Positions 32,602 to 42,079 of a stretch of DNA of 64,000 nt are shown in pieces. A model generated the notes under the pieces. It made no database searches. It was given only the letters and a program-made list of their open reading frames with translations, and had not been told where the DNA came from. A program made the translations under genes and the position numbers. Every line of letters begins with the position of its first letter. Position 1 is the stretch's first letter. The stretch is from Adlercreutzia shanghongiae (GTDB lineage Bacteria; Actinomycetota; Coriobacteriia; Coriobacteriales; Eggerthellaceae): the NCBI RefSeq assembly GCF_035830635.1, contig NZ_JAYMFI010000001.1:124001-188000 (forward strand), in the 5' to 3' direction.

Positions 32602-33744
32602 ATGACCGGCCCCGTTCTTGAGACAGCCTTCGCCCTTCCCTTCTGGTTCGAGCTCGCCGCTACCGTTACCGGCGGCCTGTCCGGCGGCATGTCCGCCGTG
32701 CGCGCTCGCTACGATATCTTCGGCACCGTGGCCATCGCGTGCATCACCGGTATGGGAGGTGGCATCATCCGCGATATTCTTCTGCAGGGCTACGGTGAAT
32801 TCGGGCTGTACGCCTTTCAAAGCCCCTGGTTTCTGTTTTCCTGCGCCCTTGCCGGCGTCGTGGTGTTCTACTTCGGCAAGCTCGCCACCTACCTGGATCC
32901 CATCGTCGACTTGCTGGACAACATCTCGGTGGCCCTGTGGGCCATCATCGGCGCCTCTAAGAGCCTCTCGGCGGGATTGGGCATTATCCCTTCGGTGGTG
33001 CTTGGAACCATCACCGCTATTGGCGGGGGCATCTCCCGCGACGTGCTCATGAACCGCCAGCCCGTGGCCTTCCAGGCGGGGCCCATCTACGGAAGCGCGG
33101 CCCTTATCGGCTGCATCGTGTATTGCCCCATGAAGGTCAACGGCATCCTGCCCGACGCAGCCGGGGCTCTGTGCGCCGGCCTCATCATGGGCCTGCGCTA
33201 CCTGTCGCTCATCATGGGCTGGCGCACCAAGCCGCCCCGCGACTACTCCGACACCGTGGTGGAAAGCGTCGCGCGCCCCGTGCGCTTCATCGCCCGCAAG
33301 GTCCATGTGCCCATGGGCAAAACCGCCCGCGAGCGCCAGGGATCCACGAAGCTCGAGCGCTTCAAGCGCAAGGGCAAGCGCCTCTACGACCGCATGAGCG
33401 GGCGGTGGATGGACGACGGCTCGGAGCATTTCCAGCCCACCGTCCTCATGGACCAGCTGGAAGTCCCCCTCGCCGAGGAGGACGAGCATGTAGCCGAGGC
33501 GACGCCGGACCCCTCCGACCGCCTCTTCGTCGACCGCGACGAGCTCTACCGCATCATCGGCCTGGAGCAAGAGCCTCGCCGCACCGGCGAGCAGTCGGCC
33601 GCCGAAGAGGGGCCGCGCGAGACGGCGGCCGGCGATGCGGCCAAGGCGTGCGCGCCCGCCTTCGACCCCTTCGAGCCCCAAACGCCCGATCCGAAGAAGC
33701 CCCAGCACAACCCCCGCGACCATAAGCGCCCCAAGCAGAAGTAG
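32602..33744 (+). CDS. TRIC-type cation channel (UPF0126) with long cytosolic tail
   Basis: The first 210 residues contain seven hydrophobic helices in two related halves, with GLSGGMSAVRARYDIFG and TAIGGGISRDVLMNRQP. The Gly-rich turns GMGGGIIRD and AIGGGISRD are the hallmark of trimeric intracellular cation channels. About 170 residues follow that are basic, then acidic, then Pro-rich (ending NPRDHKRPKQK), much longer than the usual 205-220 residue family length. The tail is probably cytosolic and of unknown role. Confidence 0.82.
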   Translation: MTGPVLETAFALPFWFELAATVTGGLSGGMSAVRARYDIFGTVAIACITGMGGGIIRDILLQGYGEFGLYAFQSPWFLFSCALAGVVVFYFGKLATYLDPIVDLLDNISVALWAIIGASKSLSAGLGIIPSVVLGTITAIGGGISRDVLMNRQPVAFQAGPIYGSAALIGCIVYCPMKVNGILPDAAGALCAGLIMGLRYLSLIMGWRTKPPRDYSDTVVESVARPVRFIARKVHVPMGKTARERQGSTKLERFKRKGKRLYDRMSGRWMDDGSEHFQPTVLMDQLEVPLAEEDEHVAEATPDPSDRLFVDRDELYRIIGLEQEPRRTGEQSAAEEGPRETAAGDAAKACAPAFDPFEPQTPDPKKPQHNPRDHKRPKQK

Positions 33745-33759
33745 GCGCCCGGTCCGCGC

Positions 33760-34389
33760 TTACATGTTCTTCAGCAAAATGGTGCTCATGAGGTCGGCAG
33801 TATGCTCGCAGGCGTCGCAGCAGCTCTCCATGAAGGCGTACAGGCGCGACCACTTCAGCACGTGCATGGGCTCCTCGGCATGGTTCACGTGCAGGTTGCG
33901 GATTACCTCCACGTACAGCCCGTCGGCCTCTTCCTCGTTGTCGGACACCTGGATGATGAGCTGCTTGAAGTTCTTCGACTTCTTGAAGTTGCGGAAGTCC
34001 TCCATGGCGGCGTCCACGGCCTTGCAGGACTTGCGAATGAGCTTCGCGAAGCGCAGCGCGTCGTCGGGAATCTGGTGCACGTCGAACATGTAGAAGTACT
34101 GCAGCACGTCTTCGATCTCGTCGAGGATGTTGTCCAAGGCACCGGCCAAAGCCACGATGTCCTCGCGGTCGAACGGCGGCATGAAGTCGCTGCCCACGTG
34201 CTTGTAGATGTCGTGGTTGATCATGTCGCCCGCATGCTCGAGCTCGTGAGCCTCATCGAGCACCGCGCGCAGCGATGCGGCGTCAGTGAAATTCTCCATG
34301 GCGCGCAAAAGGACGCTTGCCTCCTGCACCGCCAGATCGGACAGCTCCTCGTAGGCGTCAAAATAATCGTACTTGTGCTTCTTAGCCAC
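33760..34389 (-). CDS. DUF47 (PhoU-like) protein, Pit accessory
   Basis: The 209-residue, mostly helical product starts at GTG 34389. ANEIEHAGDMINHDI-like HELEHAGDMINHDIYKHV and FDREDIVALAGALDNILDEIED are the two metal-binding repeats of the PhoU/DUF47 fold. These proteins accompany PiT phosphate transporters and probably regulate them. It follows pit by 18 nt on the same strand, which supports that pairing. Confidence 0.9.
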   Translation of the reverse strand: MAKKHKYDYFDAYEELSDLAVQEASVLLRAMENFTDAASLRAVLDEAHELEHAGDMINHDIYKHVGSDFMPPFDREDIVALAGALDNILDEIEDVLQYFYMFDVHQIPDDALRFAKLIRKSCKAVDAAMEDFRNFKKSKNFKQLIIQVSDNEEEADGLYVEVIRNLHVNHAEEPMHVLKWSRLYAFMESCCDACEHTADLMSTILLKNM

Positions 34390-34407
34390 TGGTCTTCCCT
34401 TCTCGCG

Positions 34408-35463
34408 TTACAAAATCATGAGGAACAGCTTCGCGCATACGAAGCCGAGGATACCGCAGCCCGGGAACGTGAGCACCCAGGTCTTCACCATGTCGATGGC
34501 GATGGACCACTTCACGCTCTTGGGATTTTTCGCCGCCCCCACGCCCATGATGGCCGTGGTGTTGGTATGGGTGGTGGACACCGGCAGACCGCCGAAGGTA
34601 GCGAGCATCAGACTGAAAAACGTCGAGAGGCTGGCGGCAAAGCCCTGGAACGACTCGAGCTTCACCATGTCCATGCCGACCGACTTGATGATGCGCTCGC
34701 CGCCCACCGCCGTGCCGAGGCCCATGTTGAAAGCGCAGAAGATCATGAGCCACAGAGGCATGGCCACATCCGACAGGTTCATGCCCATGCCGGCGGTCAT
34801 CATGATGGCCAGCATGAAGATGGACATGAATTTCTGGCCGTCCTGGGCCCCGTGCATGAAGGCCACGCCGGCGCCGGAGCAGATCTGCGCCCACTTGAAG
34901 AACTTGTTCGCCTTCAGGCGGTCGACGCCCGCGCACAGCTTGCCGATGATCCGGTAGTTCAGCCAGCCCAGCCCGAAGCCGAGCAGCGTCGAGAGCAGGA
35001 TGCCGTAGATGACCTTCATCCACTCCGCGCCGTTGATGGCGCCAAGCCCGCCCTGCACGGCGATGGCCGCGCCGGTAAGACCCGCAATGAGCGAATGGGA
35101 TTGCGACGTGGGAATGCCGAACCACCAGGCCGCCGCGCCCCACACGATGATGGCCACCATGGCCGCCATGAGAGCGGTGAGCGCCTGATGGGAGTTCCCG
35201 CCGAAATCAACCATGGAGAAAATGGTGTGGGCCACGGCCGTGGACACGAGCGACACCAGAAGCAGGCCGAGGAAGTTGAATGCCGCCGCCATGATGATGG
35301 CGTGGCGGGGCTTCATGGCCCGAGTGGATACCGCCGTGGCAATGGCATTGGGCGCGTCAGTCGCGCCGTTGACCACGATCACGCCGACATTGAGCAGCGT
35401 CACCACCAGCAGAATGGGGTTCTGCATAAGCTCGGAGAGGAAAAATGTCCACTCGATGGTCAC
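34408..35463 (-). CDS. pit: Low-affinity inorganic phosphate transporter (PiT)
   Basis: The GTG at 35463 is preceded by GGAAGGA; a TTG ten codons earlier is less likely. The 351-residue membrane protein has the two PiT signature repeats, VNGATDAPNAIATAVSTR in the first helix pair and GAQDGQKFM in the second half, plus PVSTTHTNT. It imports metal-phosphate with proton or sodium. The DUF47 gene downstream is its likely regulator. Confidence 0.93.
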   Translation of the reverse strand: MTIEWTFFLSELMQNPILLVVTLLNVGVIVVNGATDAPNAIATAVSTRAMKPRHAIIMAAAFNFLGLLLVSLVSTAVAHTIFSMVDFGGNSHQALTALMAAMVAIIVWGAAAWWFGIPTSQSHSLIAGLTGAAIAVQGGLGAINGAEWMKVIYGILLSTLLGFGLGWLNYRIIGKLCAGVDRLKANKFFKWAQICSGAGVAFMHGAQDGQKFMSIFMLAIMMTAGMGMNLSDVAMPLWLMIFCAFNMGLGTAVGGERIIKSVGMDMVKLESFQGFAASLSTFFSLMLATFGGLPVSTTHTNTTAIMGVGAAKNPKSVKWSIAIDMVKTWVLTFPGCGILGFVCAKLFLMIL

Positions 35464-35617
35464 GAGGTTCCTTCCAACAAGGGCCGTGCGCAAAAGCGCA
35501 TTGCATCAAGTCTACCCTATGACGATGCGTCTGCGAGACAGACCGCCATGTTTTTCGAGAAGCCGAGAACGCGAGCGCCCCCGCGCCGCCGAGGAGCGCG
35601 CCTGCGCCCGCAGCTCC

Positions 35618-36292
35618 TTACTCCGGATCGCCGTACAGCGCGAAAACGCGACGGCGCTCGGCACCGATGGTGGTGAGGCTGTTGTGGCCGGGAAGCACCG
35701 CGGTGTCGTCGGGCAGCGCGGCGAGCTTTTTGAGAGAGGCGCGCATATCGGCCAGAGAGCCGCCCTCGAAATCGGTGCGGCCGACGGTGCCGGCGAACAG
35801 GGTGTCGCCGGAGATGAGCACCGGCAGCCCCTCGGGGTGGTTCCCGAACGGGGGGATGTCGAACAGGCAGATGGAGCCGGGCGTGTGCCCCGGGGTCTCG
35901 ATGACCTTCCATTTCATGGAGCCTACCTCCACGACATCGCCGTGAGAGACCGTGCGGTCCACCTTGCAGGGCACGCCGCGGGCGGCGAAGTCCTTGTCGG
36001 AGGGATCCTCAATCAGGGGAGCATCCTTGGCCGAGGCGATAACCGGGGCTCCCGTGGCCTCGCGCAACTCGGCAGCGGCGCCGGTATGGTCGAAATGGGA
36101 ATGCGTGAGCACAATGGCATCGAGCGCCTCGCCCTCAAGCGCCGCAATGATCCTATCGACCGAGCAGGTCGGATCGACCACGAACGTGCCCTCGCCATCG
36201 GACACGATATACACGTTGTTCGCAAGCGCGCCCATGACCAGATACCTCACATCGACGCATAGGCCGCTTACGTTATAGAGATCAGATGCCAT
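35618..36292 (-). CDS. MBL-fold metallo-hydrolase
   Basis: The 224-residue product has the beta-lactamase fold motifs LTHSHFDHTG (HxHxDH), ETPGHTPGSI, ISGDTLFAG and LPGHNS, binding two metals. It is closest to glyoxalase II/YcbL-type thioester hydrolases, but the substrate is not known. Its ATG is 2 nt after the rel stop, and its Shine-Dalgarno lies within the rel C-terminus. A rel-MBL pair is frequent in Gram-positive bacteria, usually followed by dtd, which is absent. Confidence 0.88.
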   Translation of the reverse strand: MASDLYNVSGLCVDVRYLVMGALANNVYIVSDGEGTFVVDPTCSVDRIIAALEGEALDAIVLTHSHFDHTGAAAELREATGAPVIASAKDAPLIEDPSDKDFAARGVPCKVDRTVSHGDVVEVGSMKWKVIETPGHTPGSICLFDIPPFGNHPEGLPVLISGDTLFAGTVGRTDFEGGSLADMRASLKKLAALPDDTAVLPGHNSLTTIGAERRRVFALYGDPE

Positions 36293-36294
36293 GG

Positions 36295-38679
36295 CTATCC
36301 CTTCTTCCCGGCTCCCTGTCCGGGCATCATTCTACGGGCATCGAAGACGCCATCGACCTCTGAGAGACGTTTTGTCATCCGCTCGATAACCGACAGGTCG
36401 GACAGCTGGAACAAAAAGCGCATCTCCACCATGCCGTCGCGATGGGTGGTGGTGTTGCACGAGAGCACGTTGGCGCCCATCTCCGAGATAACGCGCGTGA
36501 CATCGAGCAGCAGATTCAAGCGATCGAGGGCCTCCACGTAAATCTCCACCTGGTAGGTGGCCGCCGAGGGCGTGCCCTCCCATTCCACGTCGATGATGCG
36601 CTCGGGGTGGCGCTTCAAGTCGATGGCGTTGGGACAGTCGGCACGGTGCACCGACACGCCGCGGCCGCGGGTCACGAAGCCCAAGATGTCGTCGCCGGGC
36701 ACGGGGTTGCAGCAACGGGACAGGCGCACGAGCACATCGTCGACGCCCTTCACCACAATGCCCTGGGACGAATGGGTCTCGTGCTTCTTCGGGCGCTTCA
36801 CCGAGGTGAGCATGGGAGCCATGATGCCCGTGGACGAGGCGGAGGTGCCCACCGTGGGCTTCTCGGCCTCTTCGTTGCCCTTGTCCACCAAGATCTTGAG
36901 CAGGCGGTTCGTGACGTGCTGGGCCTTCTCCTTGCCCGTGCCGATGTGCACGTACATCTCGTCGGGGTCTTTGAAGCCAAGGGCGTCGGCCACCAGCTTC
37001 AGCGCCCGCATCGATTGGGCGCTGGAAAGGCCGAGCCCGTGCTTGCGCATCTCGCGCACGAGCATGTCGCGGCCCAGCTGCATATCGTCGGAGCGGGTGA
37101 TCTTCGAGAAGTAGGAGCGAATCTTGCTGCGTGCCGAGGGCGTCTTCACGATGTTGAGCCAGTCGCGGGAGGGGCTGGCGCTCTTCTGGGTAAGAATCTC
37201 CACGCGGTCGCCCACCTGCAGCTGGTAGGAGAGCGGCACAATGGAGCCGTTCACCTTGGCGCCCACGCAGTGGTTGCCCACTTCGGTGTGGATGGCATAG
37301 GCGAAATCCACCGGCGTGGAGCCGGCGCGCAGGCTCATAACCTCGCCTTGGGGCGTGAACACGAACACCTCGGTATCGTCGAGGTCCATCTTCAGCGACT
37401 TCAGAAACTCGCGGGAGTCCTCGGTCTCGTCCTGCCAATCCACCATCTGGCGCAGCCACGCGAGCTGGGCGTCCAAGTTGTCCGCCGAGCCGGGACGCGA
37501 GGCGCCCGTCTCCTTGTAGCGCCAGTGGGCCGCCACGCCGTATTCGGAGTTGCGGTGCATTTCCTCAGTGCGAATCTGCACTTCCAAAGGGCGCCCCGCC
37601 GGGCCCATGACCGTCGTGTGCAGAGACTGGTACATGTTGAACTTCGGCATGGCGATGTAGTCTTTGAACCGGCCGGGCATGGGATGCCAGATGGTGTGCA
37701 CCGCGCCCAGCGCCGAGTAGCAGTCCTTCACCGACGAGGTGATGATGCGCACGGCGATGAGGTCGTAGATCTCCGAGAAGCCCTTGCCCTTCTTCGTCAT
37801 CTTCTGGTAGATGGAATACAGGTGCTTGGGGCGCCCCATGATCTGCGCGGTGATGCCCACCTTGCCCATCTCGTCGTGGAGCACGGCGATGACGTCGGCC
37901 AGGTACTTCTCGCGCTCGGCGCGGGACTCGGTGACCATGCGCGAGACCTGCTTGTACTTGTTGGGCTCCAGATAGAAGAACGACAGATCCTCAAGCTCCC
38001 ACTTGATGGAGTTGATGCCGAGGCGATGGGCAATGGGCGCGTAGATCTCCAGCGTCTCGCGGGACTTGAAGATGCGCCGGTCCTCGCGCAGGGCCGCCAG
38101 CGTGCGCATGTTGTGCAGGCGGTCGGCCAGCTTGATGACGATGACGCGAATGTCTTTGGACATGGCCACGAACATCTTGCGAATCGTGGCCGCCTGCTCG
38201 TCGGTGAGCGACTCCACCTCGATGCGGGTGATCTTGGTGACGCCCTCCACCAGCACGCGCACCTGGGCATTGAAGGTCTGCTCCACCTCCTCGGCCGTGA
38301 CCTTGGTGTCCTCCACGGTGTCGTGAAGCAAGGCCGCCGTGATGGTCTCGGCGTCCATGCGCAGATCGGCCAGGATAATGCCCACTTCGATGGGATGGAT
38401 GATAAACGGCTCGCCGGACTTGCGGCACTGGCCCGCATGGGCGGCGCTCGCGAAATCGAAAGCGCGGCGCAGCATGGCCTCTTCCTGCTCGTCCATATAG
38501 GCCGCGGTCAGGCGCGCCAGCTCGGCGAAGCGCTCCTCGGGGGTAGCGGGCTTGGCCGCGGCGGCATCGGCCGTGGGATGCGGCGTGCCCAAGAGCGCGT
38601 CCACGGCCTGCTTGGTGGCCTTGCCCGCGCTCACCTCGTCGCTGCCGCGGCGGACAGCATCGTTGTTCTCGGCGCTCAC
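36295..38679 (-). CDS. rel: Bifunctional (p)ppGpp synthetase/hydrolase
   Basis: The 794-residue Rel/SpoT protein starts at GTG 38679 (GGGAGG upstream). The HD hydrolase domain shows HAGQCRKSGEPFIIHP and ALLHDTVEDT, with RLHNMRTL later. The synthetase domain has GRPKHLYSIYQKM, and TGS (VFVFTPQGEVMSL), zinc-finger-like (RCCNPVPGDDI) and ACT domains follow. Both active sites look intact, as expected for the single long Rel of Gram-positives that makes and degrades the alarmone. Confidence 0.95.
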   Translation of the reverse strand: MSAENNDAVRRGSDEVSAGKATKQAVDALLGTPHPTADAAAAKPATPEERFAELARLTAAYMDEQEEAMLRRAFDFASAAHAGQCRKSGEPFIIHPIEVGIILADLRMDAETITAALLHDTVEDTKVTAEEVEQTFNAQVRVLVEGVTKITRIEVESLTDEQAATIRKMFVAMSKDIRVIVIKLADRLHNMRTLAALREDRRIFKSRETLEIYAPIAHRLGINSIKWELEDLSFFYLEPNKYKQVSRMVTESRAEREKYLADVIAVLHDEMGKVGITAQIMGRPKHLYSIYQKMTKKGKGFSEIYDLIAVRIITSSVKDCYSALGAVHTIWHPMPGRFKDYIAMPKFNMYQSLHTTVMGPAGRPLEVQIRTEEMHRNSEYGVAAHWRYKETGASRPGSADNLDAQLAWLRQMVDWQDETEDSREFLKSLKMDLDDTEVFVFTPQGEVMSLRAGSTPVDFAYAIHTEVGNHCVGAKVNGSIVPLSYQLQVGDRVEILTQKSASPSRDWLNIVKTPSARSKIRSYFSKITRSDDMQLGRDMLVREMRKHGLGLSSAQSMRALKLVADALGFKDPDEMYVHIGTGKEKAQHVTNRLLKILVDKGNEEAEKPTVGTSASSTGIMAPMLTSVKRPKKHETHSSQGIVVKGVDDVLVRLSRCCNPVPGDDILGFVTRGRGVSVHRADCPNAIDLKRHPERIIDVEWEGTPSAATYQVEIYVEALDRLNLLLDVTRVISEMGANVLSCNTTTHRDGMVEMRFLFQLSDLSVIERMTKRLSEVDGVFDARRMMPGQGAGKKG

Positions 38680-38731
38680 CGGCGCCTCCCTTCTCCTTGA
38701 CGCGGCCCATGCGGCCGCGGAACAGTTCTCG

Positions 38732-41700
38732 CTAGCGCCCTTGGGGCGGGCGGTTTCTCGGCACGATGGGATGGCTCAGGCGCACGGTAAGCGTCTGGCC
38801 GTCGGTGCCCAAGGCCCAGCGGCAGAACCCGCCGAAGAGCTGGCGCTCGTCAATGCCCTCGCGGTAGCGCACCGAATCGGTCAGCTCCACCTTCGACGCC
38901 CCTTCGCGCACCCGCACCCACAGCCGGGGACGGCCCGCCTCGTAGACGGTGCGCGTGTCGATGAGCCCGAGCTCGCGAAACACCGCCAAGCCGCAGGCGG
39001 CCGAGGTGGGGCTCACCGCGCGGAAGGCATCGGAGGCCTGCTCGGCCAAATCGGCATCAGCCACGCAGAAGTAATCGTTGGGGCAGCTGCGCTGCAGGGA
39101 GCGCAGCTTGCGATAGACCTGGGCCATGACGTCGTGGTCGGGCGTAGCCTCGGCCAGAATGCGCTCGTTGATGGAGGCATCGCCCCGCCCGTAGAGCAGG
39201 TGCACCCAGGCCGGCTTCCCATCGCGCCCGGCACGGCCGCTCATCTGGTTGAACTCCACGTCGCTGAAGGGCAAATGATAGAGCACCACATGGCGGATGT
39301 TGGGGATGTCCACCCCTTCCCCGAAGGCCGACGTCGCCACGAGCACTTTCAGATCGTCGTTGCGGAACAGCTCCTCGATGCGCTTGCGCTCATCGCGCGA
39401 GAGCCCCGCGTTGTAGAAGCCGATCATGCAGGCGAGCTGGGGCACGCGACGGCGCAGCTGGCGCGCGAGGGCCACGGAATGCTCGCGGGAATTCACGTAG
39501 ACGACCGTCTTCTCGCCCGTGGCCACCAGCGTGGCCAGGTAATCGTCGCGATGGGCGATGTTGCGCTGGTCGTCAAGGTAGAGGTTCTCGCGGGCCGTCT
39601 CATCGATGACCGAGTCGCGCACGGGCAGCACCGCGTCGATGTCGTCGGCTACCGCATCGTTGGCCGTGGCCGTCACCGCGAGCACCACCGGGTCGCCCAA
39701 GCGGCGCAGCGCCCGATCGAGCTGCGTGTAGGCCAAGCGCTTGCCGGCCTTGGCCTGGCCGATGTGATGGGCCTCGTCCACCACCACAAAGCCGATGCGG
39801 CCCGATGAGGCCAGCTCCTCGGTGTGGAACATGAGGTACTCCGGCGTGGTGAGCACGATATCGAGCGTGCCCTCGGCCAGCCCGGCGTACACGGCGGCGC
39901 GCTCCTCGGGCGTGGACTCGCCGGTGATGACGGCGCTTAAGATGCCGAAGCGCTCGAGGCTCGTGCGCAGATGAAACACCTGATCGGCGATGAGCGCCCG
40001 CAGCGGGTAGACGAACAGGCTCGCCGCGTGGTCGGTAAGCGCCCGGAAGGTGGCATAAGTTTGGAAGCACAGCGATTTGCCGCGACCCGTGGCCATGACG
40101 GCGAAGGTGGATTGCCCCGCTCGCAAGCGGTCGAGGATATCGCGCTGGGCCGGATGCAGCGGACGGTCGCCGATGATGGCCGAGACGATGGCCGCCTCAA
40201 GGCCGTCGGCATCGCGCCGGGCCACCTCTTCCCATTGGGCGCGGCGGGAGCTCAAGTCGGGCAGAGGCGACTCGGGAACCTCGTCGGCCGCCGCCAGGTC
40301 GGGGGCCGTATCGGCTTCCGCCTCCGCGAACAAGTCCGAGAAAAACGACAGCGCGTCCGGATCGAGGCAGGCCTCCAGAGCGCAGCAGGTGCGCGCCGGG
40401 ACCACCGTTTCCAGCATGGCCTTCACCGAACGGCGTCCGCGCCATTCATCGATTTGCACGGTGAAGGCGGCGTCCACCACCGCGTCGTTCACGAGCAGCG
40501 CGTCGATGGCGGCGCAGTGGAACATGATGCCGGCCACCGAGGTGCGGCCGTTGGTGAGGGTGCAGGCGAAGTGGTCTTTGGTCTGGCCGACGGCCCGCGT
40601 GTTCACGAGCGTCACGTTGCGGGCCAGATACACCGGCTGGGGGTTCTCCTGGCCGAAGGGGGCGAGCCTGTCCACCAAGGCCACGGTGTCAAGGGTCAGC
40701 TCAGAAAGGTCGACCGCCGCATCCACGCTGGTCATGGGATGGAAGGCCGCCTCGGGCAGCTTCTGCATGTAGGCATCGAGCCCCTCGGCGAATTTCTTCA
40801 GGTTCTTCGTGGGAATGGTCACGCCCACAGCCGCCCCATGCCCGCCGAAGCGCGTGGTGAGGTGCGAGAGCGATTCCACCGCCTCGAACAGGTTCACGTT
40901 GCCCACCGACCGGCCCGAGCCACGGGCCTCATCGCCGTCCACCGTGAACAAAAGCGATGGCACGCCGTAGGCGTTCACGAGCCGTGAGGCCACGATGCCC
41001 TTCACGCCCTCGTGCCAGCCCTCGCCGGCCACCACGAGCGCGCGCTGGCCGCGGTAGACGTCGGCGGCCTGGGCGCGGGCGATGTCGGAGAGCTCGGCCT
41101 CGATGGAGCGGCGCTGGTCGTTCACCTCTTCCAGGCGCTCGGCCATGGTGCAGCAGTCGGCGTAGTTGTCGCACATGAGCAGGTCGAGGGCCAAATCGGC
41201 GTCGCCCATGCGACCGGCCGCATTCAGCCGCGGGACGAGCGAAAACGAGAGGTTCGTGGCCGAAAGCGGCTTGCCCGCCTGGCCGGTGGTGGCCAGAAGC
41301 GCCGCGATGCACGGGCGCGGGCTCTCGTTCATGCGGGCCAGGCCGTCGGCCACAAGCGCCCGGTTCTCGTCGCGCATGGGCATGAGGTCGGCCACCGTGC
41401 CCAAGGTGGCGAAGTCGGTGTAGCTGCGCCACAGGTGCGGAAATCCCAGACGACTGCCGAGCACCTGCACGAGCTTCAAGGCCACGCCCACGCCGGCGAG
41501 AATGGAGCTGGGGCAGCCCTCCCCCATCTTCGGGTCGGCCACCGGTACGCCCTGGGGCACCAAATCGGCGGCCTCGTGATGGTCGGTGATGTACACCTCC
41601 ACGCCCGTCTTCAGAATCTCGGCCACCTCATCTTTGCAGGCGATGCCGCAGTCCACCGTGACAATCACATCGGGCTCCAACCCCCGGGCGCGCTCGAAGG

Positions 41701-42079
41701 CCGCGGCGGTGATGCCGTAGCCCTCCTCGAAGCGACGCGGGATGAACGGGAAGGCGCAGGCACCGAGTGCCCGCAAGCCGCGGGTGAGCACCGTGGTGGC
41801 CGAGATGCCGTCCAAATCGAAGTCGCCGAACACCACGATGCGCTTCTTCGCCTCGATGGCGGCGATGAGGCCGTCGGCCACCTCGGACAGGCCGGGGATG
41901 TCGTAGGGATTCAGCCAATCGCGGTCGAGCGATGGCGAGAGGAAGCGTTTGGCCGCGCGCACCGTGGTGATGCCGCGGCCCACGAGCGTCGTCGCAATGA
42001 AGTGCGGCAGGCCGAGATCGTGCTGCAAGCGCGCGACGATTAACGGGTCGGCCTCCCGAATGCTGAATTGGGCGGTCAT
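38732..42079 (-). CDS. recJ: RecJ exonuclease fused to RecQ-type helicase
   Basis: From ATG 42079 the protein has 1115 residues. The first 560 are RecJ: VVFGDFDLDGISA (about 82-93), VTVDCGI, ITDHHEAAD (about 164-172), DHHA1 with RFGGHGAAVG (about 410-419) and an OB-like region. After an acidic linker (about 585-615) comes an SF2 helicase: MATGRGKSLCF (Walker A, about 662-672), VVVDEAHHIG, VTATAND, NQMSGRAGRDGK (motif VI). RecQ-like spacing is clear but no HRDC domain is seen. RecQ and RecJ cooperate in end resection, so the fusion would unwind and digest in one chain. Confidence 0.9.
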   Translation of the reverse strand: MTAQFSIREADPLIVARLQHDLGLPHFIATTLVGRGITTVRAAKRFLSPSLDRDWLNPYDIPGLSEVADGLIAAIEAKKRIVVFGDFDLDGISATTVLTRGLRALGACAFPFIPRRFEEGYGITAAAFERARGLEPDVIVTVDCGIACKDEVAEILKTGVEVYITDHHEAADLVPQGVPVADPKMGEGCPSSILAGVGVALKLVQVLGSRLGFPHLWRSYTDFATLGTVADLMPMRDENRALVADGLARMNESPRPCIAALLATTGQAGKPLSATNLSFSLVPRLNAAGRMGDADLALDLLMCDNYADCCTMAERLEEVNDQRRSIEAELSDIARAQAADVYRGQRALVVAGEGWHEGVKGIVASRLVNAYGVPSLLFTVDGDEARGSGRSVGNVNLFEAVESLSHLTTRFGGHGAAVGVTIPTKNLKKFAEGLDAYMQKLPEAAFHPMTSVDAAVDLSELTLDTVALVDRLAPFGQENPQPVYLARNVTLVNTRAVGQTKDHFACTLTNGRTSVAGIMFHCAAIDALLVNDAVVDAAFTVQIDEWRGRRSVKAMLETVVPARTCCALEACLDPDALSFFSDLFAEAEADTAPDLAAADEVPESPLPDLSSRRAQWEEVARRDADGLEAAIVSAIIGDRPLHPAQRDILDRLRAGQSTFAVMATGRGKSLCFQTYATFRALTDHAASLFVYPLRALIADQVFHLRTSLERFGILSAVITGESTPEERAAVYAGLAEGTLDIVLTTPEYLMFHTEELASSGRIGFVVVDEAHHIGQAKAGKRLAYTQLDRALRRLGDPVVLAVTATANDAVADDIDAVLPVRDSVIDETARENLYLDDQRNIAHRDDYLATLVATGEKTVVYVNSREHSVALARQLRRRVPQLACMIGFYNAGLSRDERKRIEELFRNDDLKVLVATSAFGEGVDIPNIRHVVLYHLPFSDVEFNQMSGRAGRDGKPAWVHLLYGRGDASINERILAEATPDHDVMAQVYRKLRSLQRSCPNDYFCVADADLAEQASDAFRAVSPTSAACGLAVFRELGLIDTRTVYEAGRPRLWVRVREGASKVELTDSVRYREGIDERQLFGGFCRWALGTDGQTLTVRLSHPIVPRNRPPQGR

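Noticed and set aside
30043..33723. 1226-residue continuous frame including lysC
   Set aside because: Only the last 425 codons encode aspartate kinase. The upstream part is antisense to the phospholipase-like and TRIC genes and has a poor composition. A well-spaced ribosome-binding site marks the true start at 31320.
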